A DNA stretch of 64,000 nt from Janthinobacterium sp. ROICE36 (GTDB lineage Bacteria; Pseudomonadota; Gammaproteobacteria; Burkholderiales; Burkholderiaceae_D), in contig NZ_PEBS01000003.1 in assembly GCF_002869965.1 (NCBI RefSeq), forward strand, positions 1 through 64,000. The letters are read 5' to 3'. Below, piece by piece: positions 18,291-28,745 of the stretch; the stretch's first letter is position 1; each line of letters begins with the position of its first letter. The notes beneath the pieces were generated by a model that saw only the letters and a list, made by a program, of their open reading frames with translations, searched no databases and was not told where the DNA came from. A program made the translations under genes and the position numbers.

Positions 18291-18498
18291 ACGCCTAAAA
18301 CCGGTTAAATTTTTGGCGCTTTTGCGCCCTGAAAACGTACTTGCTTATGTCATCTTTGCACGCTTTCGGACATAAAAAAAGGCGGTCTTATCGGTTTTTT
18401 GCAGCCGTTTTCGGCGACCACTGCTAAGTTCTCCGATGTGCCCATATGGCGGAATTATATTTCGTGATATTCAATATGGAAACCGCTAAATTTGGAGA

Positions 18499-18524
18499 AA
18501 AATATTTCCTTATGGAAATATTTT
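18499..18524. promoter_or_regulatory. Perfect AT-rich inverted repeat (possible operator)
   Basis: AAAATATTTCC at 18499-18509 and GGAAATATTTT at 18514-18524 are perfect 11-nt inverted repeats around TTAT. The site lies about 340 nt upstream of tonB and 180 nt beyond the spoVR stop. Its length and symmetry suggest a dimeric regulator site or a cruciform. No family is assigned. Confidence 0.4.
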
Positions 18525-18592
18525 ACCTCGGTACCAGACCACTTAGTCATGGGCACGCACCAATCGGGTGCGAAAGGTACTTCACCCAGGTC

Positions 18593-18631
18593 AAAAAAGA
18601 CCTTCCTGGCGGACGTTTCGACGTCGCCAGG
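18593..18631 (-). terminator. Rho-independent terminator downstream of spoVR
   Basis: CCTGGCG at 18605-18611 pairs with CGCCAGG at 18625-18631, with an inner ACGT-TTCG-ACGT hairpin on top. Reading leftward the stem is followed by a TTTTTT run (18593-18598 as AAAAAA). It lies about 70 nt past the spoVR stop codon and ends the prkA-yeaH-spoVR transcript. Confidence 0.7.
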
Positions 18632-18701
18632 CCATACGGAATTCCTATGGAGGCATAGGATGGGCTTATATTCTTGCCAAAATAATTATCAATAAGATTA
18701 C

Positions 18702-20306
18702 TTATGGCCGTGCCGGTGCATCGTCGCGCCGGTTGCGCTTCTCGCGCCGGCAATTCAGGGTGCCCAGGACGACGCCCTGCGGATCGACCGTATCGAGGTG
18801 CACATCGAAGCCCCACAGCCGTGCCACATGCTTGAGCACTTCGGCGGCCTGCTGGTTCAGCGGACGGCGCAGGAATTGCGTGTGGCGCAGGGTCAATGCG
18901 CGGTCGTCGCGCGTATTGACGGACCAGACCTGGATATTCGGCTCGCGGTTGCCCAGGTTGTACTGTTCGGCCAGCTGCTGGCGCACATAACGGTAACCGG
19001 CATCGTCGTGGATGGCGGAAACGGCCAGTTTTTCATTCTTGTCGTCGTCGAGCACGGCAAAGAAATGGAATTCGCGGATCAGCCGCGGCGACAAATACTG
19101 GGCGATGAAGCTTTCATCCTTGAAATTGCGCATGGCAAAGTCCAAGCTCTTGCGCCAGTCGCTGCCGGCGATGTCGGGGAACCAGGCGCGGTCTTCGTCG
19201 GTCGGATGCTCGCAGATGCGGCGGATGTCGCTCATCATGGCAAAACCCAGCGCATACGGGTTGATGCCGCTGTAGTAGGGGCTGTCGATGGGCGGCTGAT
19301 AGACCACGTTGGTATGGCTTTTCAGAAACTCCATCATGAAGCCGTCGCCCACCACGCCTTCGTCATATAACTGGTTCAATATCGTGTAGTGCCAGAAGGT
19401 GGCCCAACCCTCGTTCATCACCTGGGTTTGCCGCTGCGGATAGAAATACTGGGAAATCTTGCGCACGATGCGCACCATCTCGCGCTGCCACGGTTCCAGC
19501 AGCGGCGCGTACTTCTCTATAAAGTACAGCAGGTTTTCCTCGGGTTCGGGCGGAAAGCGGGGGGCGGCCTTGCGCTGATCGTCTTCGTCCTCGTCATCTT
19601 CACGCCGGGGCAGGGTGCGCCACAGCTGGTTGATCTGCGACTGCACATACGCTTCACGCTCTTTCTGGCGCGCATATTCCTTCGCCATCGACAGTTTCGC
19701 CGGGCGCTTGTAGCGGTCCACGCCATAGTTCTGGATGGCGTGGCAAGAGTCGAGCAGCAATTCCACCGCATCGACACCATGGCGCTGCTCGCATTCGGCG
19801 ATGTAATTCTTGGCAAACACCATATAGTCGATGATGGCATCGGCATCCGTCCAGGCGCGGAACAGATAGTTGCCCTTGAAGAAGGAGTTGTGGCCATAGG
19901 CCGCATGCGCGATCACCAGCGACTGCATGGTCAGGCTGTTTTCCTCCATTAAATAGGCGATGCACGGGTTCGAGTTGATGACGATCTCGTAGGCCAGGCC
20001 CATCTGGCCCCGTTTGTAGCTTTTCTCGGTGGAAAGAAAATGCTTGCCGAACGACCAATGGTTGTAAGAGACAGGCATGCCGACCGAGGTGTAGGCATCC
20101 ATCATCTGCTCGGCCGTGATGATTTCCAGCTGGTTCGGATAGGTATCGAGGCCGAACTGTTTCGCCACGCGGCGTATTTCCTCGTGGATTTGCTCGATCA
20201 GCTCGAACGTCCATTCCGATTGCTCGGGCAGCGCGTTCGGGTGGCGCAGGCGCACGAACGGTTCGCCCGGGGTGTTGCTGGCGCGGTCAAAGGCTGCACT
20301 CATCAT
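18702..20306 (-). CDS. spoVR: SpoVR-family protein (YcgB homologue)
   Basis: The 534-aa protein is full length for the YcgB/SpoVR family, whose biochemical role is unknown. Conserved stretches include WTFELIEQIHEEIRRVAKQF, PVSYNHWSFGKHFL, MLEENSLTMQSLVIAHAAYGHNSFFKGN-like sequence, MNEGWATFWHYTILNQLYDEG and NPYALGFAMMSDIRRICE. The start is the ATGATG at 20301-20306, with AGGTGAA upstream, overlapping the yeaH stop. The frame runs on upstream, but that part is the shadow of yeaH. It is last in the prkA-yeaH-spoVR operon, which in other proteobacteria belongs to general-stress and stationary-phase responses. Confidence 0.95.
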   Translation of the reverse strand: MMSAAFDRASNTPGEPFVRLRHPNALPEQSEWTFELIEQIHEEIRRVAKQFGLDTYPNQLEIITAEQMMDAYTSVGMPVSYNHWSFGKHFLSTEKSYKRGQMGLAYEIVINSNPCIAYLMEENSLTMQSLVIAHAAYGHNSFFKGNYLFRAWTDADAIIDYMVFAKNYIAECEQRHGVDAVELLLDSCHAIQNYGVDRYKRPAKLSMAKEYARQKEREAYVQSQINQLWRTLPRREDDEDEDDQRKAAPRFPPEPEENLLYFIEKYAPLLEPWQREMVRIVRKISQYFYPQRQTQVMNEGWATFWHYTILNQLYDEGVVGDGFMMEFLKSHTNVVYQPPIDSPYYSGINPYALGFAMMSDIRRICEHPTDEDRAWFPDIAGSDWRKSLDFAMRNFKDESFIAQYLSPRLIREFHFFAVLDDDKNEKLAVSAIHDDAGYRYVRQQLAEQYNLGNREPNIQVWSVNTRDDRALTLRHTQFLRRPLNQQAAEVLKHVARLWGFDVHLDTVDPQGVVLGTLNCRREKRNRRDDAPARP

Positions 20307-21568
20307 TTCACCTGTTTTTTGAACAGTTCGCGGAAGACCGGGTAGATATCGGCCGGCGTGACGATCTTTTGCATGGCGAAATGGGCATGATGGTCGAGCA
20401 CGCCCGCATATTGCTCCCACAGGTTTTGCTGCGGGCCGTCCGTGATCTCGACATAGGTGTAGTACTGCACCTTGGGCAGGATGGTGTTGATCAGCAATTG
20501 GCGGCACAGCACGGAATCGTTGTCCCAGTTGTCGCCGTCGGACGCCTGCGCCACATAGCTGTTCCATTGCCCGGCGCCATAGCGCTCGTCGATGATGGTG
20601 TTGAGCAAGTGCAGGGCGGAAGACACCACGGTGCCGCCCGATTCGCGCGAATTGAAGAATTCATGCTCGTTCACTTCCGCCGCCGCCGTATGGTGGCGGA
20701 TGAAAACGACCTCGATCTTGTCGTAGGCGCGTTTGAGGAACAGATATAAGAGGATGAAGAAGCGCTTGGCCGTGTCCTTGCGCGATTCGTCCATGGAGCC
20801 GGAGACGTCCATGATGCAGAACATGACGGCCTGCGTCATGGGCTTGGGCACCTTGATGCGGTTGCTGTAGCGCAAGTCGAACGGGTCGATGAAGGGAATT
20901 GCCAGCAAGCGCGTATGCAGGTGGTGGATCAGGCGGCGCAGTTCCACCACCAGCGGGTCGCTGTCGGGCACGCCTTCGTGCAGCAGGGTAGCCAGGTCTT
21001 CCTCGGCCCTTGCCAGTTGCTTGCGGGCGCCGCCGCCCACGGCGATGCGCCGCCCCAGCGCGCCGCGCAGGGAACGCAGCACATGGATGTTCGATGGCGT
21101 GCCCGACATATTGTAGCCGGCGCGCTGGTTCTTGAATTCCGTGGTGGCCGTCAGCTGGGTTTTCACCATGTGCGGCAATTCCAAGTCCTCGAAGAAATAA
21201 TTCATGAATTCTTCGCGCGACAATTCGAAGATGAAGTCGTCTTCCGTCGTCTCGTCGCTATTGCCTGCCTTGCCCCGCCCGCCCCCACCGCCTTTCGGCC
21301 GGGCGATCTGGTCGCCCTTCAGGTATTCCTTGTTGCCGGGATTGACCACTTCCCATACGCCCCCATGCGCGTGGCCGAACGAGGGTTCGCCCACGTCCTT
21401 GACGGGGATGCTGACCTTTTCGCCATTCTCGACGTCCGTGATCGAGCGCCCCTTGATGGCGCGTCCCACGGCATCCTTGATCTGGCCCTTGTAACGCCGC
21501 AGGAAGCGGTCGCGGTTGACGGCGGATTTATTCTTGCTTTGCAAGCGCCTGTCGATGAGGTATGTCAA
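20303..21568 (-). CDS. yeaH: YeaH/YhbH-family protein (DUF444, VWA-like)
   Basis: The 421-aa protein contains a von Willebrand A-like domain with a metal-site signature, VMFCIMDVSGSMDESRKDTAKRFF (DxSxS). Its N-terminal half is highly charged, with KGDQIARPKGGGGGRGKAG and a Glu/Asp-rich segment. Homologues work with the PrkA/YeaG kinase in starvation and stress responses, and their enzymology is unresolved. The gene lies 73 nt after prkA and overlaps the start of spoVR. Confidence 0.95.
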   Translation of the reverse strand: MTYLIDRRLQSKNKSAVNRDRFLRRYKGQIKDAVGRAIKGRSITDVENGEKVSIPVKDVGEPSFGHAHGGVWEVVNPGNKEYLKGDQIARPKGGGGGRGKAGNSDETTEDDFIFELSREEFMNYFFEDLELPHMVKTQLTATTEFKNQRAGYNMSGTPSNIHVLRSLRGALGRRIAVGGGARKQLARAEEDLATLLHEGVPDSDPLVVELRRLIHHLHTRLLAIPFIDPFDLRYSNRIKVPKPMTQAVMFCIMDVSGSMDESRKDTAKRFFILLYLFLKRAYDKIEVVFIRHHTAAAEVNEHEFFNSRESGGTVVSSALHLLNTIIDERYGAGQWNSYVAQASDGDNWDNDSVLCRQLLINTILPKVQYYTYVEITDGPQQNLWEQYAGVLDHHAHFAMQKIVTPADIYPVFRELFKKQVK

Positions 21569-21641
21569 AGGGTGCCTCCTTGCCTCTCGTCATGCGCGCT
21601 CCCGCCAGTCGCCGGGCGGGAGCGCGCCTCCGCTGTCCGCG

Positions 21642-23564
21642 CTAGGATGACTTGCGTACGCGCAAGTACCATTCGCATAACAGGCGTACCTGCTTGGCCG
21701 TATAGCCTTTTTCCACCATGCGGGCCACGAAGTCGGCGTGCTTGTTGGCATCGTCGGCGCTGGCCTTGGCATTGAAGGAAATCACGGGCAGCAACTCTTC
21801 CGTATTCGAAAACATTTTCTTTTCGATCACGGTGCGGAACTTTTCATAACTGGTCCAGGCAGGATTCTTGCCGCCGTTCGACGCCCGCGCGCGCAGACCG
21901 AAGTTCACGATTTCATTGCGGAAGTCCTTAGGATTGGAGATGCCCGCCGGCTTCTCGATCTTCTCGAGTTCATTGTTCAGCGATTCGCGGTCGAAACTTT
22001 CGCCCGTGTCCGGATCGCGGTATTCCTGGTCCTGTATCCAGAAATCGGCAAACGTCACATAGCGGTCGAAAATGTTTTGCCCGTATTCCGAATAGCTTTC
22101 CAGGTAAGCCGTCTGGATCTCCTTGCCGATGAATTCCACATAGCGCTGCGCCAGGTGCTCTTTGATATAGGAGAAGTAGCGCTGTTCGAGTTCCGGCGCG
22201 AACTGCTCGCGCTCGACCTGCTGTTCCAGTACATATAATAAGTGCACGGGATTGGCGGCCACTTCGGAATTGTCAAAGTTGAACACTTTTGACAGGATCT
22301 TGAAGGCAAAGCGCGTCGACAAGCCATTCATGCCCTCGTCCACGCCCGCGTAATCGACGTATTCGTGCATGGATTTGGCTTTCGGATCCGTATCCTTGAG
22401 GTTTTCGCCATCGTAGACGAGCATCTTCGAGAAAATGCTGGAGTTTTCCGGGTCTTTCAGGCGTGACAGGATGGCGAATTGCGCCATCATGCGCAGGGTG
22501 CCGGGCGCGCACGGGGCCTTGACCAGCGAGGAATTGGCCACCAGCTTGTCGTAGATCTTGATTTCATCGGTCACGCGCAGGCAGTACGGCACCTTGACGA
22601 TATAGATACGGTCAAGGAAGGCCTCGTTGTTGCGGTTGTTTTTAAAGGTCTTCCATTCCGACTCGTTCGAGTGCGCCAGGATGATGCCGTCGAACGGAAT
22701 CGCGCCAAAACCTTCCGTGCCCTTGTAATTGCCTTCCTGCGTGGCCGTCAGCAAGGGGTGCAAGACCTTGATGGGTGCCTTGAACATTTCCACGAATTCC
22801 ATCAAGCCCTGGTTGGCCAGGCACAGGCCGCCCGAATAGCTGTAGGCGTCCGGGTCGTCCTGGGCGTAGTCTTCCAGCTTGCGGATGTCGACCTTGCCCA
22901 CCAGCGAGGAAATATCCTGGTTGTTTTCATCGCCGGGCTCCGTTTTCGAGATGGCGATCTGCTTCAGCACGGACGGGTAGCGCTTGACGACGCGGAACTG
23001 ATTGATGTCGCCATTGTATTCATGCAGGCGCTTGACGGCCCACGGGCTGGGGATGTTGCGCAGGTAGCGGCGCGGGATGCCGTAATCCTCTTCCAGGATG
23101 GTGCCGTCTTCTTGCTCGTTGAACAGGCCCAGCGGCGATTCGTTGACGGGTGAGCCTTTCAGGCAATAGAAGGGCACATGTTCCATCAGCGACTTGAGCT
23201 TTTCCGCGATCGACGACTTGCCACCGCCGACCGGCCCCAGCAGATACAGGATCTGCTTGCGTTCTTCCAGGCCTTGCGCTGCATGGCGGAAATACGAGAC
23301 CACTTGCTCGATCACTTCCTCGGTGCCGTAGAACTCGCGGAAAGCGGGATAGAGCTTGATGACCTTGTTGGCGAAGATGCGCGACAAGCGCGTATCGTTG
23401 CGCGTGTCGATCAGTTGCGGCTCGCCGATGGCGGCCAGCATGCGTTCGGGCGCGCTGGCATAGGTCAGCTTGTCCTCCTTGCACAGGGCCAGGTATTCGG
23501 TGAGCGACATTTCCTCTTCGCGGGTGCGCTCGTAGCGTGCTGCATAGTTATCAAAAATGGTCAT
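21642..23564 (-). CDS. prkA: PrkA/YeaG-family serine protein kinase (AAA+ domain)
   Basis: The 640-aa protein has the PrkA AAA N-terminal domain with the Walker A motif GPVGGGKSSIAEKL near residue 110, the GSPVNESPLGLF segment, and a C-terminal PrkA kinase-like domain. YeaG in E. coli is a stress-induced kinase active in nitrogen starvation and stationary phase; some homologues show AAA+ protease activity. The ATG has AAGGA upstream. It is the first gene of the operon, with a 570-nt region before it. Confidence 0.96.
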   Translation of the reverse strand: MTIFDNYAARYERTREEEMSLTEYLALCKEDKLTYASAPERMLAAIGEPQLIDTRNDTRLSRIFANKVIKLYPAFREFYGTEEVIEQVVSYFRHAAQGLEERKQILYLLGPVGGGKSSIAEKLKSLMEHVPFYCLKGSPVNESPLGLFNEQEDGTILEEDYGIPRRYLRNIPSPWAVKRLHEYNGDINQFRVVKRYPSVLKQIAISKTEPGDENNQDISSLVGKVDIRKLEDYAQDDPDAYSYSGGLCLANQGLMEFVEMFKAPIKVLHPLLTATQEGNYKGTEGFGAIPFDGIILAHSNESEWKTFKNNRNNEAFLDRIYIVKVPYCLRVTDEIKIYDKLVANSSLVKAPCAPGTLRMMAQFAILSRLKDPENSSIFSKMLVYDGENLKDTDPKAKSMHEYVDYAGVDEGMNGLSTRFAFKILSKVFNFDNSEVAANPVHLLYVLEQQVEREQFAPELEQRYFSYIKEHLAQRYVEFIGKEIQTAYLESYSEYGQNIFDRYVTFADFWIQDQEYRDPDTGESFDRESLNNELEKIEKPAGISNPKDFRNEIVNFGLRARASNGGKNPAWTSYEKFRTVIEKKMFSNTEELLPVISFNAKASADDANKHADFVARMVEKGYTAKQVRLLCEWYLRVRKSS

Positions 23565-25167
<1,603 letters not shown>

Positions 25168-25194
25168 ATAAACGTTCATAAAGACCCGCCGACC

Positions 25195-27726
25195 ATGCTC
25201 CGCCTCTCCCTGAAAATGACCGGCCGCGACTGGCGCGCCGGGCAATTGCGTTTCCTGCTCGTCGCGCTGATCGTGGCCGTGGCGGCCCTGTCGGCCGTCG
25301 GCTTCTTCGTCGACCGCCTGCGCGCGGGCCTGAACCGCGACGCGCACCAGTTGCTGGGGGCCGACCTGGTCATCAGCGCCGACCAGCCCGTCAATGCGGC
25401 CTGGCGCGCGGAAGCGCAGAAGCGCGGTTTTACCTTGGCCGACACGGTGACCTTTCCCAGCATGGCGCAGGCGGGCGAGGGCGAGCAGTCGACGTCGCAA
25501 CTGGCGTCCATCAAGGCCGTCTCGCCCGGCTACCCGCAGCGGGGCAAGCTGAAGATCACCACCGCACTGAGCGAAGCGCAGGATGCCGTGGGACGGCCAA
25601 CCGACCAGGTGCCGGCAGCGGGCACCCTGTGGGTCGATGCGGCCATCCTGTCCAGCCTGAACGCCAGGCTGGGCGACACCCTGACACTGGGCGACAAGGC
25701 CTTTACCGTCACGCAACTGATCGCCTCCGAACCGGACCGCGGCGCTTCCTTCCTGAACTTCGCGCCGCGCGTGATGCTGCCCTTGAGCGACCTGGCCGCC
25801 ACGGCGCTGGTGCAGAACGGTTCGCGCGTATCGTACCGCTTGCTGCTGTCGGCGCCGCCGGCCAGGGCGGCCGAGCTTGCGCAATATCAAGCCTGGCTGG
25901 AAAGCCAGATCAAGACGCAGGCCATCAAGGGCGTGCGCATCGAATCGCTGGAATCGGGCAGCCCGCAGATGCAGTCGACGCTGGACCGCGCCGACCGTTT
26001 CCTGTCGCTGGTCGGCTTGCTGTCGGCGATGCTGGCGGCCGTCGCCGTGGCCATGGCGGCGCGCCGCTTCATGCTGCGCCACCTGGATGCCTGCGCCATG
26101 CTGCGCTGCCTGGGCCTGACGCAAAACCAGGTCACGGCCATGTACGTGATCGAATTCCTGCTCGTCGGTCTGGCCGGCAGCGTAGTCGGCGTGATGGTGG
26201 GCTTCGGTGGCCACCTGGTGTTGCTGGAGCTGTTGGGCAAGCTGGTGCAGAGCGACTTGCCGCCCGTCTCGCTGCTGCCCGCCCTGCAGGGCGTGGCCAC
26301 CGGCATGTTGTTGCTGCTGGGCTTTGCCCTGCCGCCGATTTTGCAGTTGCGCAATGTTCCGCATAACAGGGTGATCCGCCGCGAACAGGAGCCGCCGCAG
26401 GCGCTGGCCCTGGCGACCTACGGCCTGGGCATCGCCGCCTTCGTCGTGCTGCTCTTGTGGCAGGCGGGCGACGTGAAACTGGCGCTGCTGACGGCGGCCG
26501 GCTTCCTGGCTGGCTTCGCCGTGTTCGCCCTGTGCGGCTGGCTGGGCATCAAGTCGCTGAAATCCTTGCGCGGCGTTTTCAATCACCAGGGCTGGCGCTT
26601 CGCCGTCACGTCCTTGCAGCGTCGTCCGGGCGCCACCGTCATCCAGGTGGTGTCGCTGGCCCTGGGCCTGATGGCCTTGCTGTTGCTGACGGTGGTGCGC
26701 GGCGACTTGATGCTGGCCTGGCGCAACGCCACGCCGCCGGACGCGCCGAACCGCTTCATGATCAATATCCTGCCCGAGCAAAAAGACCCGATCGCCGCGC
26801 GCCTGGCGCAGGCCGGCGTGGCCAACGCGCCCTTGTATCCGATGATACGCGGGCGCCTGGTGGCCGTGAATGGCAAGGCCATCACGGAAGAAACTTACCA
26901 GGACGACCGCGCCAAGGGCCTGGCCGACCGCGAATTCAACCTCTCGACGATGGCTACCATGCAGGAGGAAAACAAGCTGGTGGCCGGCAAGTGGTTCAGC
27001 AATGCGGCCGGTGCGCCGTTTGAGGCGTCGGTGGAAGAGGGCATCGCCAAGACCCTGAAGCTGAAACTGGGTGACAAGCTGCGCTTCGACATCGCCGGCC
27101 AGAGCGTCGAAGCGGCCATCACCAGTTTACGCAAGCTGGAATGGGGTTCGATGCGCGTCAATTTCTTTGTCATCATCAATCCGGCCGCCATGGCGGACAC
27201 GCCGCAGACGTGGATCACGGCGTTTCACTTGCCGCCGGCGCAGGCGGACCTGGGCAACGCCTTGCTGCGCGATTACCCGAACCTGACGGTGGTGGACGTG
27301 GGCGGCGTGCTCAAGCAAATCCAGGGCGTGCTGGACCAGGTGGTCACGGCCGTCGAATTCCTGTTTGCCTTTACTTTGGCGTCGGGCTTGCTGGTGCTGT
27401 ATGCGGCATTGATGGGCTCGCAGGAAGAGCGCACGCGCGAAGCGGGACTGCTGCGGGCGCTGGGCGCCACGCGGCGCCAGTTGGCGCAGGAGCAGCTGAT
27501 CGAATTCTCGCTCGTCGGCGCCCTGGCCGGCTTGCTGGCGGCCACGGGCGCGGCCGCCATGGGCTGGGCCCTGGCCACGTACCAGTTCAAGTTCGCCTGG
27601 AGCTTCGCACCGGGCGTGTGGGCCTTCGGCCTGTTGGCCGGCGCCCTGTGCGCGATCGCCGGCGGCTGGCTGGGCTTGCGCAATGTCTTGAAACATCCAC
27701 CGCTGCAAACCTTGCGGGAAGGCTGA
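25195..27726 (+). CDS. FtsX-like ABC transporter permease (YbbP type)
   Basis: The 843-aa inner-membrane protein has an N-terminal span (FLLVALIVAVAALSAVGFF), a large periplasmic MacB-type domain and a first FtsX block near residues 265-400. A second periplasmic domain and a second FtsX block (FLFAFTLASGLLVLYAALMGSQEERTREAG onwards) follow. This double layout is that of YbbP-family permeases, which work with a YbbA-like ATPase in envelope lipid or lipoprotein handling. No ATPase gene is adjacent. The gene sits directly behind the deaminase and faces the jqsR stop codon 8 nt away. Confidence 0.88.
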   Translation: MLRLSLKMTGRDWRAGQLRFLLVALIVAVAALSAVGFFVDRLRAGLNRDAHQLLGADLVISADQPVNAAWRAEAQKRGFTLADTVTFPSMAQAGEGEQSTSQLASIKAVSPGYPQRGKLKITTALSEAQDAVGRPTDQVPAAGTLWVDAAILSSLNARLGDTLTLGDKAFTVTQLIASEPDRGASFLNFAPRVMLPLSDLAATALVQNGSRVSYRLLLSAPPARAAELAQYQAWLESQIKTQAIKGVRIESLESGSPQMQSTLDRADRFLSLVGLLSAMLAAVAVAMAARRFMLRHLDACAMLRCLGLTQNQVTAMYVIEFLLVGLAGSVVGVMVGFGGHLVLLELLGKLVQSDLPPVSLLPALQGVATGMLLLLGFALPPILQLRNVPHNRVIRREQEPPQALALATYGLGIAAFVVLLLWQAGDVKLALLTAAGFLAGFAVFALCGWLGIKSLKSLRGVFNHQGWRFAVTSLQRRPGATVIQVVSLALGLMALLLLTVVRGDLMLAWRNATPPDAPNRFMINILPEQKDPIAARLAQAGVANAPLYPMIRGRLVAVNGKAITEETYQDDRAKGLADREFNLSTMATMQEENKLVAGKWFSNAAGAPFEASVEEGIAKTLKLKLGDKLRFDIAGQSVEAAITSLRKLEWGSMRVNFFVIINPAAMADTPQTWITAFHLPPAQADLGNALLRDYPNLTVVDVGGVLKQIQGVLDQVVTAVEFLFAFTLASGLLVLYAALMGSQEERTREAGLLRALGATRRQLAQEQLIEFSLVGALAGLLAATGAAAMGWALATYQFKFAWSFAPGVWAFGLLAGALCAIAGGWLGLRNVLKHPPLQTLREG

Positions 27727-27734
27727 GTTGTCTA

Positions 27735-28742
27735 CTACGCGTTGACGCTGTCGCCCGCGCCCGCGCGCAGAAATTGCGCGTAGGACATGACCGGCTGCCC
27801 CAGCTGGTGCGGCGGCACGTCGAACAGGGCCCAGAAATACGTCACACGGCCCAGGCAGATGGTGGGCGCGGCGCAATAGCGGAACCAGTTTTCGCCGATG
27901 TGCGCCGCATACATGCCATCGCTGTCGGCGTCCGAAAAATACGGGATCACGCGCATTTCCAGCAGGGCCAGCAGCAAGGACTCCGGTGCGTCGCTGTCGC
28001 GCGCCATTTCGTACTGCGTGTGCAGGCTGCGTTCCGTTTCGATGATCATCAGCTTGGCGCGGCCATCGCGCGTGAAGAAGAGGATGCCGCTGGGATTGGG
28101 AAAGATGTAAAACTCGACGAAGCCATGGTGCTGGCACAGCTCGTGCACAACTGCGGCCAAGGCTTCGTCTTGCAGGAAAGCATAGTCGTGCAGCAATAGC
28201 AAGTCGCGCACGGTGTCCGACTGCTGCAGGAAGAATTCGCGTTGCAGGGCATGGACTTCCTGTTCCAGGATATCGAGCGCATCGTCGTCGCTCTTCTTGA
28301 TGTAGCGGTCGATCAAGCCCCGGTTGAAAGCTGTCACGGCGACTTTTTCATCGGCCGCCCCTGTAAATAAAATCTTCTTGCACGGCAAGTCGCGCACGGC
28401 CTGGCAGAATTCCAGGCCATTCATCTGCGGCATCGAATAATCGACCACCAGTACGGAGGGCACGGCAAAGCGCTGTGCCTGGCCGCTGATGCGCCAGATG
28501 CGTTCGAGATCGAGTGCCACATTGCACTGGTCGGGCGGCAGGTTTTGCGTGTCGAAATTGACGTGCAGCGGCGTTTCGCCCAGTTGCGTGCTGTGGCGCA
28601 GCCAGTGCAGCGCGCTGCTGGTGTCGTGGAAAGTCTTGCGCGCCAGGCCGGGATCGAGCTGGAACGCCAGGCTTTTCAGGAAGGAATCGCTGTCGTCGAT
28701 CAATACGGTCAGGGTCGGATGGGTGTAGACGGGCAGTTGCAT
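27735..28742 (-). CDS. jqsR: Response regulator of the Jqs quorum-sensing system (LqsR-like)
   Basis: The 335-aa protein starts with a receiver domain. The acidic pair is D16/D17, the phospho-acceptor D101 lies in VLVVDYSMPQMNG, and T127 and the Lys149-150 pair are in place. An insertion of roughly 40 residues separates the first strand from the phosphorylation site. The C-terminal ~170 residues have no visible helix-turn-helix, GGDEF, EAL or HD motif, as in the LqsR family of Legionella. The gene follows jqsS by 3 nt, so the sensor and regulator are co-translated. The likely role is relaying an alpha-hydroxyketone signal. Confidence 0.85.
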   Translation of the reverse strand: MQLPVYTHPTLTVLIDDSDSFLKSLAFQLDPGLARKTFHDTSSALHWLRHSTQLGETPLHVNFDTQNLPPDQCNVALDLERIWRISGQAQRFAVPSVLVVDYSMPQMNGLEFCQAVRDLPCKKILFTGAADEKVAVTAFNRGLIDRYIKKSDDDALDILEQEVHALQREFFLQQSDTVRDLLLLHDYAFLQDEALAAVVHELCQHHGFVEFYIFPNPSGILFFTRDGRAKLMIIETERSLHTQYEMARDSDAPESLLLALLEMRVIPYFSDADSDGMYAAHIGENWFRYCAAPTICLGRVTYFWALFDVPPHQLGQPVMSYAQFLRAGAGDSVNA

Positions 28743-28745
28743 GCG

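Larger units (their letters stand above)
18164..18701. other. Intergenic region between tonB and spoVR
   Basis: About 540 nt without a credible gene. It holds the tonB promoter and leader near 18163-18290 and a GGCGC-TTTT-GCGCC hairpin at 18315-18328. It also holds an AT-rich perfect inverted repeat at 18499-18524 and a terminator for spoVR at 18593-18631. The stretch at 18440-18530 is noticeably AT-rich compared with its surroundings. The short open frames here lack ribosome-binding sites and look random. Confidence 0.6.

Noticed and set aside
18446-18695. Short plus-strand frames between tonB and spoVR
   Set aside because: They run through an inverted repeat and a terminator hairpin and have no ribosome-binding site.
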